Assembly (NCBI GenBank): GCA_001803165.1
Contig: MHAZ01000019.1
Span: forward strand, 62,001-126,000
Source: Stygiobacter sp. RIFOXYC2_FULL_38_25
GTDB taxonomy: Bacteria > Bacteroidota > Ignavibacteria > Ignavibacteriales > Melioribacteraceae
DNA: 64,000 nucleotides
Reading direction: 5' to 3'
In this document: one piece after another, positions 1-8,426 of the stretch
Layout: every line of letters starts with the position of its first letter
Position numbering within the stretch: position 1 is the stretch's first letter
Notes under the pieces: model-generated
The model's input: only the letters and a program-made list of their open reading frames with translations
Database searches by the model: none
Told to the model about the DNA's origin: nothing
Program-made: the position numbers and the translations under genes

Positions 1-714
1 GTTGGCAAGCTAATGAAAAAACCGTGGCACAAAATCTGGGGTTACGATAAAGAAAAAACTCCTAATACTTCTTTCACTATTGGAATTGATTCCAAAGAAG
101 TTGTTATCGAAAAAGTTAAAGAAGCTGAAGAGTACAAAATCTTAAAAGTGAAACTCGGCAGAGATACGGATAAAATGATGATTGAAACAATCCGCACAGT
201 CACCGATAAAACAATTGTAGTTGATGTTAACCAAGGCTGGAAAGACAAACAATTTGCTTTGGATATGATTCACTGGCTTAATGAACGAAACGTGAAAATG
301 GTTGAACAGCCTATGCCAAAGGAAATGATTGATGAGAATGCCTGGCTGACTGATAAAAGTCCGTTACCGACTTTTGGCGATGAATCAGTTCAGAGAATTC
401 CAGACGTAATTAAAGCGCACGGAGTTTATTCCGGTATTAACATTAAGTTGATGAAGTGCACCGGATTGCGTGAAGCACACAAAATGATTGACCTTGCCAA
501 ATCTTTGAACATGAAAGTGATGCTTGGCTGCATGACAGAAACTTCATGCGCCATTTCCGCCGTTTCTCAGCTTTCATCTCAATGCGAATGGGCTGATATG
601 GATGGCGCGCTGCTAATTAAAAATGATCCGTTTGTTGGGACAAAAGTTATTGATGGCAGAGTTGTTTTAAATGACAGTCCGGGAATCGGCATTTCGAAAG
701 CGTTACCGCATTAG
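1..714 (+). CDS. Dipeptide epimerase (L-Ala-D/L-Glu epimerase type), 5' end cut by window
   Basis: C-terminal part of an enolase-superfamily dipeptide epimerase, which interconverts L-Ala-D-Glu and L-Ala-L-Glu released from peptidoglycan. The frame is open to base 1 (VGKLMKKPWHKIWG), so the ATG at 13 is internal. Visible family landmarks are the KVK pair (ILKVKLGRD), metal-ligand positions in VVDVNQGW, VEQPMP and FGDES, the second catalytic lysine in INIKLMKCTG, and the substrate-side DMDGALL near the end. The capping-domain N-terminus lies outside the window. Muropeptide genes downstream (amidase, murQ) support a role in peptidoglycan recycling. The family assignment is firm; the exact dipeptide specificity is inferred. 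Confidence 0.85.
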   Translation, partial: VGKLMKKPWHKIWGYDKEKTPNTSFTIGIDSKEVVIEKVKEAEEYKILKVKLGRDTDKMMIETIRTVTDKTIVVDVNQGWKDKQFALDMIHWLNERNVKMVEQPMPKEMIDENAWLTDKSPLPTFGDESVQRIPDVIKAHGVYSGINIKLMKCTGLREAHKMIDLAKSLNMKVMLGCMTETSCAISAVSQLSSQCEWADMDGALLIKNDPFVGTKVIDGRVVLNDSPGIGISKALPH

Positions 715-720
715 ATTTTT

Positions 721-758
721 GTCATTCTGAGTCCCGATTTATCGGGGTGAAGAATCTC
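721..758. repeat. Intergenic repeat-like palindromic element
   Basis: A short element lies between convergent genes. It holds a perfect 6-bp stem, CCCGAT TT ATCGGG (733-746), flanked by GTCATTCTGAG and TGAAGAATCTC. These flanks resemble a widespread intergenic repeat of Bacteroidetes/Chlorobi genomes; that is recollection, not a search. It could also act as a weak terminator, but no clear T run follows. Confidence 0.4.
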
Positions 759-819
759 AATCTTTACATTCTTGTCGCGGATTACCTCCTCAGCAAGAAG
801 TTTATTATGTGTAGATAGG

Positions 820-1592
820 TCAATTTCTTTTCCATTCAAATTCTACCCCTTTACCACCGTTATTTTTCTTAAGACTCTTGTTATTAAGTTCTTCAATTTT
901 CTTATGAACCTCAGTCTTTAAGGAATCATATTTTGCTCTTAGGCTTTTCAATTCTTGAATATTTCTAAATTTTAATTCTTCTATTATTGATTTCTCATAA
1001 TCATTATTTGGTATAATCAATATTTTCTCAATCATTCCTTCGTTGCTTTCCAAATTATCTCTGTATGGAAGAATAGCTGGTAAAGTTCCCTTACTTATAT
1101 TTTCAAGTGTTTTTTCTAAACCTACAACATCAGATTTTAAATTCGCAACTTCTGATGCCAAATTAAAACCTCCTTCTACATAGAAATACAAGTTAGCCCC
1201 AACACCTTCATCGCTCCATTTAGAATCCGTATACCTAACCGAAAAACTGATCTAGTGTTAAATCTTACAGAAATCTCCAAATCTATAACTTCCCCTTTTT
1301 TAACCTCTTTAGTTATTAAATTATTTCCTTTTACTAGTATACATCCATCTGGAATTTTAAAACATAGATCCAACTCATCTTTACTCCAATTAAACTTAGA
1401 AGTATACTTTGCTTCAATAGTAATTTCTTCATTTGCTTTGGGAAAATGGTTACTAACTTTAAACAACATTGGTTCAACATAACCCGGGTTTTTACTTTTG
1501 TACTCTTCCCAACTAGTACTTATGAATTGGTTTACTTGCCCAAAGGTGATGTTATTAATAACCATAATTAAAATTGCTAAATATTTTCTCAT
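820..1592 (-). pseudogene. Secreted hypothetical protein, split by a frameshift
   Basis: Two overlapping minus-strand frames (1176-1592 and 820-1191) are best read as one gene of about 257 codons. The first begins with a signal peptide (MRKYLAILIMVINNITFGQ) and ends soon after a run of five T on the coding strand (plus-strand AAAAA, 1242-1246). Adding one T there joins FNTRSVF to SVRYTDSKWSDEGVGANLYF and carries on into the second frame, which has no signal peptide or start of its own. The C-terminal part is lysine/glutamate rich with coiled-coil-like heptads and ends GKGVEFEWKRN. I do not recognise the family. The break may be a real mutation or a homopolymer sequencing error. No canonical -1 slippery heptamer is in frame. 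Confidence 0.6.
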
Positions 1593-1731
1593 ACCTCCCT
1601 CACTATAGCAGTAAATAAAAACTTTGCTTTATTACTCTTCCTTTATAATCTAACTATAATGGTATAAGAAATCTACGCAATACCTTTTCCTGTGGCAGTT
1701 TTCGTCATCGTTGGACAATGACGACGAGAAG

Positions 1732-1756
1732 AAAAAAATCCCGGCATTAACCGGGA
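1732..1756 (-). terminator. Intrinsic terminator after the NagB-like/PIG-L gene
   Basis: On the minus strand TCCCGG-TTAATG-CCGGGA (1756-1739) is followed by seven T (1738-1732). It lies about 50 bp beyond the stop at 1805. Confidence 0.8.
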
Positions 1757-1804
1757 CTTATTTTTCTTACTTAATGCTTACGGCTTATAGCATACTGCTT
1801 ATAG

Positions 1805-4180
1805 CTATTCAGTTACCTTCTTCAACTCTCTCGTATGCTTGTAGAATTCTTCTAAAGTTAATTCACGCAAGAATAACATTCCCTTTGCCGCTCTAACTCT
1901 CGGATGCGGATGCTTGAGGAAGAAATCTTTTCCAAGACATTCTCTCAGCACATTGTATTGTTCAACTTGAATCTGCTGAACAAGTCTGTTAAACGGACCA
2001 TCATATTCCCAGCTTGGAAAGCTTGCGCCCTTCTGCGAACTGAAACTCTTTATGAATTGGTTTTCGAGAATGGCAAATGAGTTTAAGCTAACCGGCACAT
2101 AAATATTTGCTTCTGCCGGATGGAACCGGTACCAAACATTTCTATATCCCCAAACTTTAATGTTTGAGTTGCCGGAGTATTTCTCGTACAACTGTAACGC
2201 CTCGGAAATCGCTTGCATTACTTTGTAATGTGTATCCGGCCCGCTTCCTTCCGGATCGAAAGCAACGGTAACAATTGTTGGTTTTACTTTTTTCATCAGC
2301 TCAAAAATTGGAAGCACATCTCTATCCATTTCCGGCACTTCGGTAAAAATATCACCTTGATAAAAACCAAGGCGCAAATGAGAAACATCTTCCACACTAA
2401 AACCGTAGTAGCCCCAGAAAATTTCGCTTTCAAACTCGCGCTGCATTCCTTTTAACTTTTGTACATAAGCAATATCTTTTTTGCCGGGATATTGAGTTTT
2501 GAAATAGTTGACTAACTCATTAACTCTATCTTTTAGGTAAACAAGATTTTCCTCTTCATAAACTTCCATGATGTTGCGCAATAATCTTCTTGCTAAACCT
2601 TCGCTCTGTAATGTGCGGCTATGCCCGGCAACTCCATCAAGATAATGCATCACATCTCGGTTTCTTCCATCAACGTAACTCCGGTCAAAATAATGTTCGG
2701 TAAATTTCTTTGTGAACTCACCGGAGTTTAAGAAGTTTTGTAAATTTTCCAGCAAGCTCAACATAAAAGAATTTGTTACCGCAGTAAACCCGCTCGTCAT
2801 ATAAGAAAAGTGATGCTTGTTCTTTGGCGTTCTCACCAAGTGCGTTATGTATGGAAGATAAGCAAGCTCAATATCATCATGATGCGGCGCCGTGTGGAAG
2901 ATTACTTCATTCTCAACTACCTTCATTCCGCTTTCAAGACGGATTTTAATATTCTCTGCTATTCCGCCCGTAATCTCATCAACCTTCCAACCTAAATTGT
3001 TCAATACCAAATCGGTAATCTTATTCTCTTTGAAATCATCCTTTGTTAAACGCGAAAGTCTTTTTGATTTATCAACAACAAGATTAATTACGCTGCGCTC
3101 AATTGAATGCTGTGTAATTGGAGACTCATGTGTAACTTCAACATAACGGCGTTCGCTTAATCTAAGCGCCGCACCGTGAGTTAAATAAAATCTGGCGTTA
3201 CTTAATTTCTGCAGAGCGGTTGCCGGGTATTTATTCGAAACAGAATTTTGAATTGAATCTCGTACAATGTTTGCTTTAGCTTCGCCCGCAGCAATGATTA
3301 TTGCTGTAGCCTCTTTGTTGTTAGTAATTGTTTCCAAACCAATTGTTATAACCAGCCGGTTTCGAGCAACTTCAATTCCGCCAAGATCAGTAGCGGCGGC
3401 GGCTTGTGTTTCATAGTTGGTTGCAATTAAGCGCGTTGTAGAAAAGTGATCGCTTCCTTGAACGTTAAAACCAATGTGCCCGTCCGGTCCAATTCCGCCA
3501 AGGAAAAATCCAATTCCACCCATCTCACGAATTTTTCTTTCGTAGTTGGAACAATACTCATCAAGAATTTCTATTGTTTCCTTTTGCAGTCTCTCTAATC
3601 TTGAAGCCGGCCAGCGGGTTCTTAATGATAGATCAACTTTCTGATCCGGGAAAATTTCATTCAGCGGTAAGTTTCCGGCTGTAGGAATTTCATTTATGTT
3701 CATCAATAAAGCGTTATCCGGATTCAAGCCCCAGAGACGGAAATAGAAATTCTGGATGTAGTAATAAAAACTATTGTGCTGCCCGCTGTCAATCGGGTAA
3801 AATTCATCAATCTGAACGAAGCGGAGTTTTTCGAGTGACGGCTTTTTATCAGTCTTAACACCGGCTTCACCAAGAATGTTCTGAATAGTTGGAGTTTCCC
3901 ATTCTTTAATAATTTTGGCGACCCATTTAATAAAGTGTTCAGGCGTTTTTCCTGTGGGAAGTGAAATTACTCCATTTGGATTTTCGATCACCCATTCAAT
4001 AAAGCGCAGTGCTGTCAGTTTGCCGAGTTCCGGAAAACTTTCTACTTGTATAACCGGAATTTTTTCAACCGGCTTGTATATAAATTCTTTGCCCGATAAG
4101 GCAAGATAGTGTTGCTCTACTTTTGATTGCATCTGCATCTCAGTTTTGTCTTCGGATTTTTTTTGTTTTGTCTTAGTCAT
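1805..4180 (-). CDS. NagB-like sugar-phosphate isomerase fused to PIG-L/LmbE-type deacetylase
   Basis: This is a 791-residue two-domain cytoplasmic protein. Residues about 40-370 are NagB-like (glucosamine-6-phosphate deaminase/6-phosphogluconolactonase fold), with the phosphate loop LPTGKTPEHF (74-83), DEFYPI (125-130) and GGIGPDGHIGFNV (228-240). Residues about 425-790 are PIG-L/LmbE-like, with the zinc motif PHHDDIEL (433-440) and a distal GVAGHSRT segment. In E. coli NagB the DGHIAFNE motif ends with Glu148, part of the catalytic relay; here that position is Val240. Amino-sugar phosphate is therefore a likely ligand, but classical deamination is uncertain. Such fusions are known in Bacteroidetes. 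The start has an AGAGAG-like ribosome site. Neighbours are cell-wall genes. Confidence 0.85.
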   Translation of the reverse strand: MTKTKQKKSEDKTEMQMQSKVEQHYLALSGKEFIYKPVEKIPVIQVESFPELGKLTALRFIEWVIENPNGVISLPTGKTPEHFIKWVAKIIKEWETPTIQNILGEAGVKTDKKPSLEKLRFVQIDEFYPIDSGQHNSFYYYIQNFYFRLWGLNPDNALLMNINEIPTAGNLPLNEIFPDQKVDLSLRTRWPASRLERLQKETIEILDEYCSNYERKIREMGGIGFFLGGIGPDGHIGFNVQGSDHFSTTRLIATNYETQAAAATDLGGIEVARNRLVITIGLETITNNKEATAIIIAAGEAKANIVRDSIQNSVSNKYPATALQKLSNARFYLTHGAALRLSERRYVEVTHESPITQHSIERSVINLVVDKSKRLSRLTKDDFKENKITDLVLNNLGWKVDEITGGIAENIKIRLESGMKVVENEVIFHTAPHHDDIELAYLPYITHLVRTPKNKHHFSYMTSGFTAVTNSFMLSLLENLQNFLNSGEFTKKFTEHYFDRSYVDGRNRDVMHYLDGVAGHSRTLQSEGLARRLLRNIMEVYEEENLVYLKDRVNELVNYFKTQYPGKKDIAYVQKLKGMQREFESEIFWGYYGFSVEDVSHLRLGFYQGDIFTEVPEMDRDVLPIFELMKKVKPTIVTVAFDPEGSGPDTHYKVMQAISEALQLYEKYSGNSNIKVWGYRNVWYRFHPAEANIYVPVSLNSFAILENQFIKSFSSQKGASFPSWEYDGPFNRLVQQIQVEQYNVLRECLGKDFFLKHPHPRVRAAKGMLFLRELTLEEFYKHTRELKKVTE

Positions 4181-4225
4181 AAATAATTCTCTCTACTTAA
4201 TTCTTTATCATTTCTTTCTAAGTGC

Positions 4226-6643
4226 CTATTTGATTAACAACATTTTTTTAGTTTCAGAAAAACTACCGGCTTGTAATCTATAAAAATAAACACCGCTAGG
4301 TAGAGACTTTGCATGCAACGTCTTTACATATGAACCCGCTTGCTGGTATTCGTTTACAAGAGTTGCAACCTCTCCTCCTAACAAATCAAATACTTTCAAC
4401 GAAACTAAAGTCCCTCCTTTGGAGGGATTTAGGGAGGCTGGTATTGTATATTTTATTGTTGTTTCCGGATTAAACGGATTTGGATAATTCTGCTCAAGTC
4501 TAAATTCACTTGGTATTGAATTATCCGTATAAACATCAGTTATAATGTTTGAAAGACATTCATCAAAATATATTCTGCCGGACAAACTTCCATTGCCGCT
4601 TTGCGTAACACTTATACTTTTAAATTGTATAGAGCCTGTTCCAGGAATTTGATTGAGCGGGATTTTTTTCAATTTCCAGCCCGTCCAATTAAGCGTATCT
4701 ATCTTAACCTTTTCTATGGTAGAGTTTTCTCTAATAAATCTATATTCGAGTGTATTGCCGCTCGCATCTCCAAAAACCCAAACACCAAATTCCGCAGCCG
4801 AGCTGTTGCCTAGCGGAATCGGAATAAATTTAGCAATTTCTATTTCGCCATCTTTACCGGAGAAAGTGTATTCAAGTCTTCCGGAAAAACTGCCGCTTTT
4901 TGGTTTTGTGTTTAGAATTGAAAAACTAGTCAGACTTGTATTAATTCCTTTCGTATTCGGCGAAGATGCCGGCGCTTGCCAAACATTATCATTTTCAAAA
5001 CCCTCAAGAATATTTCCGGTGAATGTGTAGTTCTTTTCGGTTCTGTATTCTACTGTATAAGTTGTAGGAGAATAAACAAATTCAACATCGCCAATTCCTT
5101 CTTTAACAACAACTTTGTATAACGAATTTGGTGTGAGCGGAGTCTTAGGTTCAAACTCAATAATTCCTTGACTATACTTTGCCTGGTTAACTGTTAACGG
5201 AACTGAAGCTCCTAAGCTATCTGTAAAGAATATTTTTTGAGCAAGTGTTACAGCGTTTATTCCCTTCTCGAAAGCAATTCTCACCAAAACAGTTTTTGAA
5301 ATATCCGTTGCGCCGTTCTTTGGATAGATAGAAACCAAATTTAGTTTTGATCTAGTGGTGAAAGAAAAAGATTTTTCTTTTTCGAGGTAAAACCCAAAAT
5401 GAGTTTTAGCCGCCGTAGAAACTTTTACAGTGTAACGTCCGCCCGGCACATAACATTTTGATGGAGTGAATGTTAGTTTCTTAAAATCAGTATCCCACTT
5501 AAAGCTACCATCAACAGCCGGAGAAATGGAAACCGCGTTCTGAGTTTCCGCCGCATTCATTCTAATATCGAAATCAATTACAACCGGAGCTACGTTGCTG
5601 ACTTCATTAACACTATCAGCCGGAGAATAATTAACTACTTTCGGCGGCTCAAGAATTGGGTTCAAAGTCATAAGTCTATCAGAGAAAACAGATTCGTTTG
5701 CTTTCACTATTACTGTAGCCGTATCCGGTCTCATCCTATCTACTTCAACAATAACTTTATAATTACCGGGAGTAACGCCATCAAACATATAATACCCGTT
5801 GTTATAGCCGTCTCCGGTGTATGTTTTTCCGCCAGGCTCTAGTTTAACTTTTACATTGTTTATTGGCTTGTATCGGTCATTTGTGCTGCTTATTGGATTA
5901 TAGGTTGTAGGAACAGTTTCCAACATGTCTCTAACTATTCCGGCTACAATTCCTTCCGTTAAAATCCCACCATTAAAGTATTGCAAAAACGAGCGCGCAA
6001 TTGCCCAGGCTTCATGCTTAAGATAACTTTCACATTTTAAACGCCAGCTCTCCGGAGTATAATCGTGGAAAGAACCTTCCGAAAGTGTGCCAGGCATATT
6101 TAATCCTTTAAACACACCAAGATATGCTTGACCTGTACCGTAAAAATCGAAATCCCCGGCTATCATTTTTTTTGTTGTTCGATTTATCTTTAAAATATTT
6201 TCTGCTGAGTAGTTTGCCATTATTAAAGAACCGGGGTATGTAGGGGCACTAGTTCTACCTTGAAAAAGTATTAACGTGTAATTAGTTGCTTTATTTTGTG
6301 CATTACTATGAATTGAATGAAAGTAATCAACGTTGTTAGAGTTTGCAATTGCAACAATTTGAGAAAGGCTTTCAGGATTGTCTGAAGGAACTTGAGTTGT
6401 CCTAGTCATTACAACGGTTGCGCCAAGATTTTCCAGCATTGTCTTTAAGTATAATCCCTTTGCTAGATTTCCTTCGGATTCCCAGAATGCTATTTCAGAA
6501 GTGAGTGGAATGTATCTGTCATAAGCTGGATTGTAACCCCTATGCCCGGGATTAATGCAAATTTTATATCCGGCTAATGATTGAGCTTGTAAACTTGATA
6601 AACTCAGAAGTGCTAATCCGATAAGTAAAATTATTTTTTTCAT
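4226..6643 (-). CDS. Secreted N-acetylmuramoyl-L-alanine amidase with Ig-like domains and T9SS sorting domain
   Basis: 805 residues with a signal peptide (cleavage near QAQ, 19-21). An Amidase_3 domain covers about 25-225, with zinc-ligand candidates His34 (NPGHRG), Glu55 or Glu57 and His112 (SIHSNA), and catalytic Glu189 (TLSEGSF). A carboxypeptidase-regulatory-like segment (about 225-310) and two bacterial Ig-like (Big_5-type) domains (about 335-545) follow, then a region resembling a carbohydrate-binding fold. The last 90 residues are a T9SS type A sorting domain (FRLEQNYPNPFNPET, ending KKMLLIK), so export across the outer membrane is expected. The sorting domain contains an in-frame 9-10 residue insertion encoded by a palindromic element (4408-4438). 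The enzyme cleaves stem peptides from MurNAc. Confidence 0.88.
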   Translation of the reverse strand: MKKIILLIGLALLSLSSLQAQSLAGYKICINPGHRGYNPAYDRYIPLTSEIAFWESEGNLAKGLYLKTMLENLGATVVMTRTTQVPSDNPESLSQIVAIANSNNVDYFHSIHSNAQNKATNYTLILFQGRTSAPTYPGSLIMANYSAENILKINRTTKKMIAGDFDFYGTGQAYLGVFKGLNMPGTLSEGSFHDYTPESWRLKCESYLKHEAWAIARSFLQYFNGGILTEGIVAGIVRDMLETVPTTYNPISSTNDRYKPINNVKVKLEPGGKTYTGDGYNNGYYMFDGVTPGNYKVIVEVDRMRPDTATVIVKANESVFSDRLMTLNPILEPPKVVNYSPADSVNEVSNVAPVVIDFDIRMNAAETQNAVSISPAVDGSFKWDTDFKKLTFTPSKCYVPGGRYTVKVSTAAKTHFGFYLEKEKSFSFTTRSKLNLVSIYPKNGATDISKTVLVRIAFEKGINAVTLAQKIFFTDSLGASVPLTVNQAKYSQGIIEFEPKTPLTPNSLYKVVVKEGIGDVEFVYSPTTYTVEYRTEKNYTFTGNILEGFENDNVWQAPASSPNTKGINTSLTSFSILNTKPKSGSFSGRLEYTFSGKDGEIEIAKFIPIPLGNSSAAEFGVWVFGDASGNTLEYRFIRENSTIEKVKIDTLNWTGWKLKKIPLNQIPGTGSIQFKSISVTQSGNGSLSGRIYFDECLSNIITDVYTDNSIPSEFRLEQNYPNPFNPETTIKYTIPASLNPSKGGTLVSLKVFDLLGGEVATLVNEYQQAGSYVKTLHAKSLPSGVYFYRLQAGSFSETKKMLLIK
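4408..4438. repeat. Palindromic element inside the amidase sorting domain
   Basis: TCCCTCC-TTT-GGAGGGA (4411-4427) is a perfect 7-bp inverted repeat, followed by a second AGGGAGG. It encodes SLNPSKGGTL within the T9SS domain. The paralogous domain of the gene at 44837-45859 lacks this segment, so it looks like an in-frame insertion. Confidence 0.6.
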
Positions 6644-6654
6644 GTGATGTTCGG

Positions 6655-7575
6655 CTATTCGTACTTTAGTTTAATTTTTCTAATCTGTCCGTTATCTGTG
6701 TTGTAAAAAATTTCCGAATTTGTAACTTCCCATTTTGGATACATGGAAATATCATCGCTCAGCAATGTTAAGTTGATATACTTTCCGGTCTTCAAATTAG
6801 CTATGTAAATTTCGGAAGAAATAAGGTTTACACCGTTATCTAAATCTTTCATGAACAAAATCCAATTTCCATCCGGCGACCAAGAAGGATAATTAGCATA
6901 ACCAACTTTATTCAGAATTGTTCCTTCAAGGTTAGTAACGTAAGTTCCCTTTCCGGCAAAAGTAAAAAGCAGTTTGGTTTTATCCGGTGATAAAGATGCC
7001 CAAATGTAGCTGCCTTCACCAAGAGGCTGAAGAGCCTTCTTAGTATTGTTTTCTGAAAGTACAATTTTAGAATCTTGTATGAATACAACCTTTTCCGGCG
7101 CTGCAGATTTTTGCAGCATTGTCTGCTTCATCGTAGAACGTACTTCGGTTTCTTTTACATAATTCTTAAACGCGTTGCTGTTATCTCTGCAAATCTTTAA
7201 GTCTCTTACACCTTCTTCCAAAACAGCAGCTTTCTTTGCGGCAACATCATAAGAAAGCAAAGAGGAAAATCTTTTCCCTTTTACGAACTTATCTTCTCTA
7301 AAAAGTATCTCGTTGCTTACCGGACTAAAACCCGGTTCGTAACCGGCACCGTTTACATTGGTAATCTTTACGACCTTTCCGGTTGATAAATTTTTAGACC
7401 ACAATCCCTTATAACTTTCGCTCGAAAACAAAAGTGTTGTTCCATCCGGGCTAACTGCCGGATAATAGAAAGCCCCATCTTTCAAATTAGTTACTGCCGC
7501 ATCTTCAACAACAGTAACCATTTGTGCAAGCAAAGGAATCGTTGTAATCAAAAAGATTAGTAAAAGCCTTTTCAT
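6655..7575 (-). CDS. Exported TolB/PD40-type beta-propeller protein
   Basis: A periplasmic or secreted protein of 306 residues built from WD40-like (PD40) blades, with repeats such as YPAVSPDGTTLLFSS, YEPGFSPVSNEILF, WASLSPDKTKLLF and YPSWSPDGNWILFM. The start at 7575 (MKRLLLIFLITTIPLLAQ, a signal peptide) is preferred over the ATG 21 bp upstream because a GGAG site lies six bases before it. The gene ends 11 bp before the amidase start, so the two are probably co-transcribed. No enzymatic motif is visible. TolB-like propellers usually bind proteins or peptides; the partner is unknown. Confidence 0.75.
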   Translation of the reverse strand: MKRLLLIFLITTIPLLAQMVTVVEDAAVTNLKDGAFYYPAVSPDGTTLLFSSESYKGLWSKNLSTGKVVKITNVNGAGYEPGFSPVSNEILFREDKFVKGKRFSSLLSYDVAAKKAAVLEEGVRDLKICRDNSNAFKNYVKETEVRSTMKQTMLQKSAAPEKVVFIQDSKIVLSENNTKKALQPLGEGSYIWASLSPDKTKLLFTFAGKGTYVTNLEGTILNKVGYANYPSWSPDGNWILFMKDLDNGVNLISSEIYIANLKTGKYINLTLLSDDISMYPKWEVTNSEIFYNTDNGQIRKIKLKYE

Positions 7576-7805
7576 CTTATCTCCAATTAGCATCAATTAT
7601 TTATGGGCTTAATTTATTTGTTATTTCCGGGATAAGGAATATCAAACGGAAGTTTATTATTGAGGTGTAAAATCTATAATTCTGAGCAAAAAACTAACTA
7701 CACAATCGGGTGGTTATAAATTTGGGGAAAATGATAATTTGAATACTATCAATAATGGATAGCCTTCTAAAAGACTTCTTTTAAAAAACAATAAACTAAA
7801 ATCTC

Positions 7806-8405
7806 ATGAACTTAGTAATTCGGCCTTACAAAAAATCTGATTTGCCGGCACTGTATGAAATTTGCCTTAAAACCGGCGATAGCGGCAAAGACGCGACTAA
7901 CTTATACAAAGATTCTTTGCTGATTGGTCATTTCTATGCTGCGCCTTACGCGGTTTTTCATCCCGAGCTAACTTTTATTTTAGCGGAGAATGATAAACCG
8001 ATTGGCTATATTATTGGCACAAATGATTCACAATCTTTCTACCAAATAACTGAAAAGGAGTGGTTTCCTCCGCTAAGAGGAAAATATCCATTGCCAAAAG
8101 AAAGTGATAGTTCTCTGGATGCGAGAATCATCCGTTTGATACATAAAGGACACGTTCCAAAACCGGAACTGCTTTCTTATCCGGCGCATCTTCATATTGA
8201 TATTTTGCCGGAAGGACAGGGCAAAGGAATGGGAAGAAAGCTGATTGAAACATTTTGCAATAAACTTGTTGATCTAAAAGTTCCGGCTTTACATTTGGAA
8301 GTAGGAAAACGAAACACAAACGCAATTCAGTTTTATGAAAAGACCGGCTTCAAAGTCATCAATGAATATGAATACTCTATTGCCTTCGGCATAAAGCTGC
8401 AATAG
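7806..8405 (+). CDS. GNAT-family N-acetyltransferase
   Basis: 199-residue cytoplasmic acetyltransferase. Acetyl-CoA binding motif A is visible as HIDILPEGQGKGMGRKLIETF (the Q/RxxGxG/A signature), and the C-terminal motif B region is LHLEVGKRNTNAIQFYEKTGF. The N-terminal half (IRPYKKSDLPALYEICLKTG) and the length resemble the acetyltransferase-like group found with O-GlcNAcase-type or amino-sugar genes. Only 21 bp separate it from murQ, so it probably heads a three-gene operon with murQ and the serine hydrolase. The substrate could be an amino sugar or muropeptide; that is inference from context. Confidence 0.8.
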   Translation: MNLVIRPYKKSDLPALYEICLKTGDSGKDATNLYKDSLLIGHFYAAPYAVFHPELTFILAENDKPIGYIIGTNDSQSFYQITEKEWFPPLRGKYPLPKESDSSLDARIIRLIHKGHVPKPELLSYPAHLHIDILPEGQGKGMGRKLIETFCNKLVDLKVPALHLEVGKRNTNAIQFYEKTGFKVINEYEYSIAFGIKLQ

Positions 8406-8426
8406 AAAAACTTCAAGGAAATATTA

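Noticed and set aside
1242-1246. Programmed -1 frameshift at the T5 run
   Set aside because: The zero frame reads TCA GTT TTT CGG, which gives no X XXY YYZ heptamer, and no downstream stem was seen. An indel is simpler.
7600-7805. Promoter TAAATTTG (7717-7724) for the GNAT-murQ operon
   Set aside because: The -7 element fits, but no TTG lies at the expected distance upstream, so I did not list it.
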